A stretch of DNA of 64,000 bases from Takakia lepidozioides (lineage: Eukaryota; Streptophyta; Takakiopsida; Takakiales; Takakiaceae). The stretch spans positions 42,348,001 to 42,412,000 of the forward strand of contig CM060733.1 of assembly GCA_030704615.1 (NCBI GenBank), given 5' to 3'. A program made the position numbers and the translations under genes. Positions 55,622 to 64,000 of the stretch are shown one piece after another; the first letter of the stretch is position 1; every line of letters starts with the position of its first letter. The notes under the pieces are model-generated. The model saw nothing but the letters and a program-made list of their open reading frames with translations, was not told the DNA's origin and searched no databases.

Positions 55622-55700
55622 TAAGTAAATAAATAAATAAAAACAAAACAAAACAAAACAAAACAACACAAAATAAAACAAGCAAAACAAAACATAGGAA
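55622..55700. repeat. A-rich microsatellite
   Basis: (TAAA)n followed by (AAAAC)n, about 80 bp. Could be the tail of an unrecognised retroposon. Confidence 0.8.
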
Positions 55701-56499
55701 AGTACTGAATGTTGTTTACAACGCATGAAGTGGTGACTACGTTTAAACTTTGAACCTCATACTTGGGAGTCCGCAACTGGCTCCTCCGGTGACTCTTCAA
55801 TCGGCTTTTCTACAATCGGCTCTTCAGAGTTTGGTACCCATCTACTGCCAACCCGACTGCATCTTATACCATTGATACCAGACACTACCAGATACTATAC
55901 CATTGATATAGTAACTCCTAGTAACTCATTGCTAGACCCACGAGAGTTGATAACTCTTCCCTTGCTGTGGCTGTAGTAATTGGTGTACGTGCTGATGTTC
56001 TCACAGGTGCCCGCATCATCCGTTGTGAGCTGACAAAACTACGATGGAATCAAGCCTAGTTCCTACAAGTGAGGGATGCACATCTTCAGCATCTACCTTA
56101 CTCATCGACATCTTACATGTAAACACAAGCTACCTACAAACCTAACTATACCTGCAACATTAGTACCTCATCAACAAATTCTAGCTTTTGGTTTGTGTTA
56201 GAGCACTTCTTGGCAGCTTCAGCCTCAGCTCGAGCTTCTTCAGCAATAGCTTGCAGGCAGCTCCCTCATGTTGTCATGTGCAAGTAGCTCTCTCACTGAT
56301 GACATCACCAAGACCACCAAGAATGAGTATCTCCAGCTTCTGTGGATCTACCAAGCCAAGCCTCCAGAAGTGCATGCGTTTGGTTACATCATCATCATAC
56401 TTTGGTGGATTGTAACCAGAAGGCCTAGTGCAACTAGGCTCCAAGACAATACAAAACAAAGAAATTGCTCAACTAGTTGTCTATCATCATCTCCATTAG

Positions 56500-58210
56500 A
56501 CCACAACCAATGTAGAACACATTTGCCAGCCCACATCATAGGGACTGCATTTTTGGGGCCACTGGTAATGCTACCCAACATACCTGGGAGGGCCGTGGTC
56601 TCGCTCACCCCCCATCTGGACCCCTCACCCATGAAGCTCTTCAATGGGCCAAATTTGCTGCACATTCCTTTTCTTATGCTTCGACCATTCTCATCCTCAC
56701 ACAACAAAACATACCTACCACCTCCCACCCACTTCTACGCCTCCCTGCGGAGGTCAAGCTATTAGTCACAATTGACCCAAACCAGCTTAGATATACCCAT
56801 ACCCTCCTTTTTTTTAAATATCTTAGGCAAAAAGAACCCACCCTAATCCGCATCCTGCACGTCCAAAACCCCCACCATGTTGCCATACCCACATATTTCC
56901 ACCACAAACTAGAATACCTACTCACCGTTACTAATAAAATTAAAGCCATCATCCATCACCCACCTATCCCCCATTGTACAAATATACCTACCCTCCTCCC
57001 CCAAATTAAAACAAATAAAGCGGCCTGGATCAAGGCACTACAACGCTCCTCATAGGCCACACCAACAAACCCCCTCTCCCCCATTCCTTCGTTCTATTAG
57101 CAATCCTACCCCCTCAAATACCCCCCCTGTGAACTCTCATTACACTGATGGATCCCTTACTCAAACTAATGCAGGCTATGGTATCTATCACGCATGTACA
57201 GGGTGAGGGGTGGCCCTCAGACTCATTGGTCCTGCAACTATTCTCAGGGCCGAGCTTATGGCCATATACAACGCTCTCCTCCTACTCGATACATTTTTCC
57301 CCCCATACTTCATCTTCACTAACAGCCTTACCTCCTTATTCCTCGTCCGCAACCACATTGCTCGCCCCTCCTCTCACCACCATCATCCTGACCGCAACCT
57401 CATCTCAGCTATTGTCAACGCCGTCGTTTCTATAAAGCACCACGTACACCTACTCAAAGTACGTTCACACACTGGCATTCAAGGGAATGAGGAGGCCGAC
57501 CTCCTCGCTCAGCTCGATGCCACCAAACTCAAAGTCAAATCCACGAATGATCATATCCACGTCGCCCACTCCTACCCCTTTTGGTTTATATACCCAGTTT
57601 TGAACCCTACCGCACCACGACCCACACGCAACCTCTTGGCCATCCTCACTCATGAAAGCAAATGAACAGGCCGCAGCCTCTATAAGTCATATCAAAGTAC
57701 ATATTAAATGGACCTAATCCGAGGTATTACACCACAAACTCTCGAACCACTTCTGGCATACCAAAGCTACCACTGATGCACTAATCTGCAAGACACTTAA
57801 TTTCAGATACGCCCAATACATGGGTCACCAACGCAAACACATTTTCTGGCCACATCTCTTTTCGTCATCTTACTGCCCATTGTGTTCCACAACTCACAAT
57901 GCGCGTGATACCTGGCCGCACCTCCTGAGCCAGTGCACGCACCCGATCATCCATGGTCTTCATATCACCCGACACAACCAAGTAATTTGACATCTCCACA
58001 AACTATTCACAAAACGCGCCGAAACCCGGTAGTTCACACTCATTAACGTCGGTACCTTCCAAGGGAGGCCACTAGACCACACTATACTGCCATGGCTTCT
58101 ACCGTGCACATGCACCAGAGTACCCTGCTCATGCCCCGCCCGGCTCTGCCCGGACATACTCATTATCCAAGGACTACCCATTCAAGCCTCGCCACCTACT
58201 TCACCATTCC
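56500..58210 (+). mobile_element. LINE 3' half with RNase H and zinc cluster (relic)
   Basis: RNase H: YTDGSLTQTNAGYGIY (57140, first Asp), then a TGA, ATILRAELMAIYNALLLL (Glu), IFTNSLTSLFLV (the usual 'TDS' Asp is Asn) and KVRSHTGIQGNEEADLLA (His/Asp end) at ~57460-57520. A terminal cluster CPLCSTTHNARDTW with HLLSQCTHP and a following 'RHN' is at ~57870-57990. Upstream coding-like sequence from ~56500 has no clear RT. Different family from the LINE at 48-53 kb, which lacks RNase H. Confidence 0.8.
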
Positions 58211-58872
58211 CGCAGCTCGTCATCCACTTTATCAAGTTTACATTCTACCATGATCGATACCCCCACGATTCAATCCTGGAAAAACGACAAAAATATGCCG
58301 GTCATTTTTTCCATGTATTTTGCCCATCTTGTACCATGGATACAAGATGGGCAAAATACATGTACTAGTTTCAGTTGTCACTTTTCTTCACTGAATCTGT
58401 TTCTAATCTGCTAAGAGAGAAAGGAGGGTGCACAATATATAACAGGGTCGTGTACTTGTCATTGATAGGTGGATCGACGCAATCATCTCCAACATGTATT
58501 TTGCAAATTGGGGTTCAGATGCACTGTCCGCTAGTGCATGAACATGGCTGTCATTCCAAGTTAGCTTTGCTTGCGAAGGAGAGTCTACAATTTCAGTAAG
58601 TTCAATTCACTCGCTAGCTAGTTCAATTGGTGTATTTCACTCCACCTTTAGCACACTGAGGATTCCCAGAGAATTCAATTTGTTATATTATATGAGCAAG
58701 AGGGCAGAGGATGACTATCAAAAGAGTTTGCCAAAGAGGAATGAACTTAAACAAAGATTCATCTATACTTAACAAGCCTCCCCAACCTCTTGCTCAGCCT
58801 TCCTGTGATTCCAACCAGATGAGTGATATAATGAGGCATTTCAGCATATTTAGATACGTATGTCTGTCTCTT

Positions 58873-58950
58873 GCTTAAGTGCATCAAGATGAAAGGTCTG
58901 GAAGCTGGAAACAAATGCACACTCACATTATCCAAAGTGGATTCACGCCA
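58873..58950 (+). pseudogene. Small PPR fragment
   Basis: KCIKMKGLEAG, then after one frame change HTHIIQSGFTPE, match KCMKMKGLGVG and HAHIIQSGFKPN of the PPR-DYW gene near 47.95-48.0 kb. About 75 bp only. Confidence 0.65.
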
Positions 58951-59102
58951 GAGAGAGAAGACTCCGGCCGTAGCCGGCGTAACTAAGAGCCAGTTCGCCT
59001 TACGGCTACTGCCCCTTTTCAGGGATGGGCCCTATAGTAGGAAGGATGTCATGTGGGACACCAAGTAACCAAGGGGAGAGAGAGGGAAGAGCTGCTATGA
59101 AC

Positions 59103-59577
59103 CAGTGTTGGACAGGTATATAGGTGAAGGACTGGTATTAGATACCGGACCAGTCTGGTATCGTTTGGGAGAATACTTGGTCATATACCAGACCAGGTTG
59201 GTATCAGTTTTTTCATACCAGCCACAATACCGGTACTCCCCTGCAGTCTACCTCATTTAATCTGGTATGTGTACCATATTAATTTATATACCTATACATT
59301 TGTATTTATGTATATTTACTTCTAAAGCCATCTTGAATTACAAGTTTATCAAATAGCAAATATCAAGTGAAAATAAATACAATACACATAAAGGATGATA
59401 CCAGAGTTGATACCTCATACCAGCTGGTATTGTGGTCATGATACTCATATTCATACCAGTATTTGGACAAATATACATCCACCATTATATAGACCAGACT
59501 GGTATGAAAACTTTGTGATAGGCCTAGTACCACGACCAGACTGGTATGTAAAAAAACTTTATATCAGTCCAACACTG
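59103..59577. mobile_element. hAT-type MITE, 475 bp
   Basis: Terminal inverted repeats CAGTGTTGGAC ... GTCCAACACTG, flanked on both sides by the 8-bp direct duplication CTATGAAC (59095-59102 and 59578-59585). An 8-bp duplication with a CAGTG-type terminus is the hAT signature. The interior has no ORF of note but many copies of CAGACTGGTAT and ATACCAG in both orientations, probably transposase-binding subterminal repeats. Confidence 0.92.
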
Positions 59578-60371
59578 CTATGAACCCCCTGAGTTCCCAG
59601 TAGGACCCATGGTGCACTAGAGGGGCTAGCTTCGAGTTGGCGTTTGTTGGTGACGATGGCTGTTAGGGAACGGAGTGTTGTAAGATGGATTGTTTTGAAA
59701 CATTGATGGATTGGGAGAGTGGATATTTTGAAATTATCATGTAAATCATTAATACTGGCATTGTGTATGCCGCATCAGGTTCCAGCAGTTTAGGGTTTAG
59801 GATTTAGGGTGGTTAACAAAGGCTTGCAAAGGTAACAAAAAGTAGAAAAATACTGGAAAAAGACACAGTAAAAATAAAGGGGGGCCGGTTCGGATCCAAA
59901 TACAAATGCAATGGAAACCAAGACAAATGCATACAAAGTGCGCCTATCGTGCCTAAAGGGATGCAATAAGACTATTATGTCTTATGCAAGGACTCCCGCC
60001 CTCACGAGATAAGGTTCTCTGATTGAAGAATGAGGCACTTTCGTTCCAACCGTAAGCTTTTTTATGTTTGCTTCTCCTTGTTTAGCGACAAAAATCTTGC
60101 TCACTATGGGCAAGCATGCGCTCAAGGCTAAATTAGCTTGCCCGACACGATTACCATATACCCCCAGCCGCCTTCCCCATTGTAAGCGGTGGCTAAAATG
60201 GCGTCAAACGGAAGGCTCTATACGCCCGTGTTTTGGAAAGAAAGAAGGCCTCGGAAATATCCAAGGGTTGGGATTCCCCTCGGAGCCGAGCACCCCTTCG
60301 ATCCAAGTTGCCCGGGCGGGCAATGACTAGACTCTCGACTTCTCTAAGTGTGGAGACACAAAAAGAGTTAA

Positions 60372-60427
60372 GGTATTTTATTCCAAACAAGTTTCGCTTG
60401 ATTGCTCAAGCTCATCAGTGCAACACC
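60372..60427 (-). ncRNA. Hammerhead ribozyme, copy 1
   Basis: Minus strand, same fold as copy 2: CUGAUGA core, stem II GCUUGA-GCAA-UCAAGC, GAAA, minimal stem III, GUU. Relative to copy 2 stem I has one mismatch (GCA opposite UGG) and one pair changed from C-G type to G-U (GGUGU with AUACC). Core intact, stem I weaker. Confidence 0.75.
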
Positions 60428-60458
60428 AAGAGATGAAGTCCTAAGAGCCAAGCCTATC

Positions 60459-60466
60459 CTTATATA
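60459..60466 (-). promoter_or_regulatory. TATA box of Penelope copy 1 pseudo-LTR
   Basis: TATATAAG on minus, 31 nt before the ribozyme's 5' edge, identical in position to copy 2. Confidence 0.55.
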
Positions 60467-61299
60467 CTAGAAAAACACACTCACTATGTGCAAACGATAT
60501 GGGATAATTCCCAAGGCAATAATAATGCCACTAAAGCACTAATTTAGCCTCCAAGTCAAGACTGCATTAATTAGTCAATGGTCCAAATTAATTGTTGGAA
60601 CCCTTTGACTTTAACATCAACACTAGGGTTATCAAAGAGGCAAAATTAATAATGCTAGGGACATTTGCACTACAAGATCATCCTATCATTCTAGATTTAA
60701 CTAAGAATGAACTCAGCTTTCGCGGGTTCCTCCAACAAATCATCGTTCAAGGAAGAAATCGAAGCTCCGGGACTTGCTGAAGCAACTCGTGGAGTCTAGG
60801 GTTTAGGGTGACCCCCAAGTTCAAGGCTCGAGTGTACGAAGAGTAGTCGAGCTTAAGAACAAGGGGGGCCCGTTTACCCTCAACTACGCGTTGCGTCTGT
60901 TGGTCGAGTAGAGCGGATCTGAGGTCGTAGGAGATCTTGGTGAAGCAACTCCGGATGAACGCCGCTGGATAACCTCGGGCTCGAAGACATTTGTAAAACA
61001 AAAGTCGCAAATGGTTGAACCCTTGGATGGTGCTTTCTCGTATTACGTACTGTTGGAGCTCGCCGATGACGAAAGCTTTCTTTTGGTGATGTGGATGTCA
61101 TGAGGACCAAGGCAAGTATTGATACTTGTTCTGGGCTTTTTGATGATATCTGGTAGAGAGCCGTCGAGTTTGGATGAAGTCGTCTCATTTAAAGAAGGTG
61201 ATATGCAAGATGTCGGCAAACGTCGGGCTTATGGCAGTCGTGATTTTGATGCCATCGAACATGGAACCGTAGTTCCGTAACTAGGACCAAAAGCTGAGC

Positions 61300-61560
61300 T
61301 CATCAGTGGGAAAGAAAAAGAATGAGATACAAACCCCACCCCCCGCTTATATACTACTAGGAGTGAACTGCCTCGTGTGGACAATCTTCCAGTGGATGTC
61401 TCGTGAGGAGAAAAACCATCCAACAAACGTCACGTACGGAGAGAATAGTCCAAAAAGTCTCGGTGGGAGAAAGTCATCCAGTGGATGAAAACAAGTTCTC
61501 GACAAGAGAGAACTAGATCCAAAGAATAAAAAATCATCCAAATAGTCAATTGCATATCTC
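61300..61560 (-). mobile_element. Penelope pseudo-LTR 5' part fused to copy 1
   Basis: Similar to 42905-43165 (shared GAGCTCATCA(A/G)TGGGAAAG and GCTTATATACT, then TCTCGG(C/T)GGGAGA and CATCCA short repeats). On minus it has TATATAAG (61346-61353) followed 30 nt later by CCCA-CUGAUGA-GCUCAGC, the first half of a hammerhead; the second half is missing at the junction with the RT of copy 1. Confidence 0.6.
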
Positions 61561-61635
61561 TCAAATACAACTAACTCCGTGAGTTTATGACTATGCAACA
61601 ACCAATTATACTGAAGTTACAGCATGTTGTTTAAA

Positions 61636-61774
61636 GGATTAGGGTTTAAGGGTTTAAGGGTTTAAGGGTTTTTAGGGTTTAGGGGTTAGGGTTTAGGGTT
61701 AGGGTTTAGGGTTCACATAAAGCGTCAAAACAAGTGTAGCCGTACCTCACAAGTTTAGGGTTTAGGGTTTAGGG
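61636..61774 (+). repeat. Interstitial telomeric repeats at the junction of two Penelope copies
   Basis: TTTAGGG and variants (TTTAAGGG, TTAGGG, TTTTTAGGG) at 61636-61713, then a 40-bp spacer, then three perfect TTTAGGG at 61754-61774 directly at the 3' end of copy 2. The G-rich strand is plus, so each minus-strand element ends in CCCTAAA. Confidence 0.95.
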
Positions 61775-62589
61775 TGGTTAGCAAAGGCTTGCAAAGGTAA
61801 CAAAAAGTAGAAAAATACTGGAAAAAGACACAGTAAAAATTAAGGGGGGCCGGTTCGGACCCAAATACAAATGCAATGGAAACCAAGACAAATGCATACA
61901 AAGTGCGCCTATCGTGCCTAAAGGGATGCAATAAGACTATTATGTCTTATGCAAGGACTCCCGCCCTCACGAGATAAGGTTCTCTAATTGAAGAATGAGG
62001 CACTTTCGTTCCAACCGTAAGCTTTTTTATGTTTGCTTCTCCTTGTTTAGCGACAAAAATCTTGCTCACTATGGGCAAGCATGCGCTCAAGGCACTCACA
62101 AACATAGGGTCAAGTCTCAACCCCTAGTTGGAAAACTTATATGCCCCACCTTCAAAAAGAGGTTCGTACCTCTAAGGAAGAATGGGAGGGATTACCGCAT
62201 AAGGTCATCGACGAGAAGGTTAGGTCGGCAGAGGCTTGCGCATGCCCATAGTCCTCTGATCGCTCGAGATGAACTCGAGGGAGGATCAACCAAATCCCTT
62301 CTCTCCGACCATCGGGCGTACGACAGGGGGAACCGTGTAGTCGGGGCTAAATTAGCTTGCCCGACACGATTACCATATACCCCCAGCCGCCTTCCCCATT
62401 GTAAGCGGTGGCTAAGATGGCGTCAAACGGAAGGCTCTATACGCCCGTGCTTCGGAAAGAAAAAAGGCCTCGGAAGTATCCAAGGGTTGGGATTCCCTCG
62501 GAGCCGAGCACCCCTTCGATCCAAGTTGCCCGGGCGGGCAAGGACTAGACTCTCGACTTCTCTAAATGTGGAGACACAAAAAGAGTTAA

Positions 62590-62645
62590 GGTGTTTTATT
62601 CCAAACAAGTTTCGCTTGATTGCTCAAGCTCATCAGTGGAACACC
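62590..62645 (-). ncRNA. Hammerhead ribozyme (type I, minimal stem III), copy 2
   Basis: Minus strand 56 nt. Stem I: GGUGU pairs with ACACC and UUCCA with UGGAA, with an asymmetric internal loop. Core CUGAUGA; stem II GCUUGA-GCAA-UCAAGC (six pairs, GNRA-type loop); GAAA; stem III a single C-G pair closing UU plus the A15.1-U16.1 pair; NUH site GUU, after which cleavage is expected. All conserved core nucleotides are present. Hammerheads of this short-stem-III kind are known from Penelope pseudo-LTRs (Cervera and De la Pena 2014). Confidence 0.88.
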
Positions 62646-62676
62646 AAGAGATGAAGTCCTAAGAGCCAAGCCTATC

Positions 62677-62684
62677 CTTATATA
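62677..62684 (-). promoter_or_regulatory. TATA box of Penelope copy 2 pseudo-LTR
   Basis: TATATAAG on minus; the ribozyme begins 31 nt downstream, close to where transcription would start. Confidence 0.55.
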
Positions 62685-64000
62685 CTAGAAAAACACCCTC
62701 ACTATGTGCAAACGATATGGGATAATTCCCAAGGCAATAATAATGCCACTAAAGCACTAATTTAGCCTCCAAGTCAAGACTGCATTAATTAGTCAATGGT
62801 CCAAATTAATTGTTGGAACCCTTTGACTTTAACATCAACACTAGGGCTATCAAAGAGGCAAAATTAATAATGCTAGGGACATTTGCACTACAAAAATCAT
62901 CCTATCATTCTAGATTTAACTAGGAATGAACTCAGTTTTCGCGGATTCCTCCAACAAATCATCGCTCGAGGAAGAAACCGAAGCTCCGGGACTTGCTGAA
63001 GCAACTCGTGGAGTCTAGGGTTAGGGTGGCCCCCAAGTTCAAGGCTCGAGTGTACGAAGAGTAGTCGAGCTTAAGAACAAGGGGGGCCCGTTTACCCTCA
63101 ACTGCGCGTTGCGTCTGTTGGTCGAGTAGAGCGGATTTGAGGTCGTAGGAGATCTTGGTGAAGCAACTCCGGATGAACGCCGCCGGATAACCTCGGGCTC
63201 GAAGACGTTTGTAAAACAAAAGTCGCAAATGGTTGAACCCTTGGATGGTGCTTTCTCGTATTACGTACCGTTGGAGCTCGCCGATGACGAAAGCTTTCTT
63301 TTGGTGATGTGGATGCCACGAGGACCAAGGCAAGTATTGATACTTGTTCTGGGCCTTTTGATGACATCTCGTAGAGAGCCGTCGAGTTTGGATGAAGTCG
63401 TCTCCTTTGAGGAAGGTGATATCCAAGATGTCGGCGGACGTCGGGCTTATGGCGGTCGTGATTTTGATGCCATCGAACATGGAACCGTAGTTCCGTAACC
63501 AGGACCGGAGGCTCTTTTCGGAGCCTACCCAGATGCCAAAGCCGTCGTCGATATAGCGCTTAAGATAAAGCAGCTCTTGCTCCGATGGGCACACGTACTC
63601 CATGTACATCTCCAACCGACAGAGGAACAAACAAGCGTAAACAACTGCAAAGTTGCTCCCATGGCCGTCCCGCGAATTTGGTGCCAAAAACTACCATTGA
63701 ACTCAAGGTAATGGTGTTTCAAGACTAATCCAGCGAGGGTCATGATCAGGTCTTTTTTGTGTTTGGTGAAATTACCTCCAATAGCACATTCGAGCTCATA
63801 CAAGCCGAGCTCGGTGATGATGCTGGGATATAGAGATTCCACGTCAAACGTAAAAAGAAGAGCATGCGAGGGGACCTCGAGTTGGGAAACCTCTCGAAGA
63901 AGCGTGAGAGAATCAACCAAATGAGTGGGTTCCTTGAGAAGTACCGGAAGGAGTTGGTGATGGAGCCAAATTGAAGCATGCTCGAAGATGTAGTTGTTGT

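Larger units (their letters stand above)
59789..61299 (-). mobile_element. Penelope-like element copy 1 (5'-truncated), ending in telomeric repeats
   Basis: On minus: the C-terminal part of the RT ORF (61280-60747: RLLFYKCLRARGYPAAF, KISYDLRSALLDQQTQR, APLVLKLDYSSYTRALN), then a ~680-bp pseudo-LTR with TATA box (60459-60466) and hammerhead (60372-60427), ending at 59789-59809 in CCCTAAA-type repeats. It is ~95% identical by eye to copy 2 but lacks ~245 bp between GC-rich microhomologies near 60125. The 5' side is fused at ~61290-61300 to sequence of another subfamily inside a ribozyme stem. Confidence 0.85.
61775..64000 (-). mobile_element. Penelope-like element copy 2 (runs off the window)
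   Basis: Minus strand RT: FTFDVESLYPSI (catalytic Asp), HQIRGTAMGA, RYIDDGFGIW (catalytic pair), ADILDITFL, YLPWSSWHPHHQKKAF, GELQRYVIRES, RARGYPAAFI. This order is diagnostic for Penelope-like RTs. One-base deletions shift the frame near 63655 (just after TAMGA) and near 63027. No GIY-YIG endonuclease follows; non-coding sequence begins at ~62950. The pseudo-LTR with TATA box (62677-62684) and hammerhead (62590-62645) leads to the telomeric repeats at 61754-61774. Consistent with the endonuclease-deficient, telomere-associated group (Athena/Coprina type; Gladyshev and Arkhipova 2007). Confidence 0.9.

Noticed and set aside
61995-62654. 219-codon plus-strand ORF
   Set aside because: Lies antisense across the Penelope pseudo-LTR including the ribozyme; no domain and not conserved as a frame in copy 1.

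Overview
The window looks like nuclear DNA of a land plant, most likely a non-seed plant (fern, lycophyte or bryophyte). Support: a PLS-type PPR protein with a DYW domain, TTTAGGG-type telomeric repeats, a plant-type DNA primase exon pair, an OSB-like (organellar ssDNA-binding) pseudogene, spliceosomal introns, and dense mixed retroelements. Species cannot be fixed from sequence alone. There is one 500-N scaffold gap (22187-22686). Most recognisable coding regions carry frameshifts or stops, so either decay is advanced or the assembly is under-polished.

Layout. 1-21 kb: two Crinkler-like (CRN) genes point away from each other (exon at 2.2-2.4 kb on minus; gene at 14.9-21.1 kb on plus) and their first introns form a ~1.9-kb inverted repeat (1-1911 / 15184-17098). 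Between them lie palindromic minisatellites (4.0-4.6 kb), a Ty3-type gag relic (5.5-7.1 kb) and a ~6.6-kb multi-exon minus-strand gene (7.27-13.86 kb) with a ParB/sulfiredoxin-like motif and a possible permuted methyltransferase-like C-terminal part; one of its introns holds a second palindromic minisatellite. A PPR fragment follows at 13.9-14.3 kb.

21-32 kb: a tRNA-type SINE, the gap, a LINE fragment, then a Ty3-type pol fragment with a cytosine-5 DNA methyltransferase domain directly upstream of its reverse transcriptase (23.5-25.8 kb). This abuts an inverted Penelope-like N-terminal fragment, two exons of the DNA primase small subunit, more CRN-intron repeat, a third CRN-family exon (30.4-30.6 kb) and two exons resembling a Crypton-like/DUF3504 recombinase relative.

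32.9-38.2 kb: a fourth CRN-family gene on minus, with a short first exon and a long 3' exon encoding a nuclease-like plus kinase-like module, separated by a ~3.7-kb intron of the same repeat family. 40-43.7 kb: a ~870-bp tandem duplication, a dispersed GC-rich repeat, a solo Penelope pseudo-LTR with a mutated hammerhead ribozyme, and a LINE tail. 45.2-48.3 kb: frameshifted PPR-DYW gene. 48.4-53.03 kb: near-complete but dead LINE inserted next to or into the OSB-like pseudogene (53.0-54.5 kb). 56.5-58.2 kb: another LINE 3' half with RNase H. 59.1-59.6 kb: a clean hAT-type MITE.

59.8-64 kb: two head-to-tail Penelope-like elements on minus, each ending in C-rich telomeric repeats, with telomeric DNA at the junction, no visible GIY-YIG domain downstream of the reverse transcriptase, and TATA box plus hammerhead ribozyme in the pseudo-LTR. 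This has the architecture of telomere-associated, endonuclease-deficient Penelope elements.

The strongest leads are the telomere-tagged Penelope tandem with ribozymes, the retrotransposon-borne DNA methyltransferase, the ParB-like multi-exon gene, and the CRN gene family sharing an amplified first intron.
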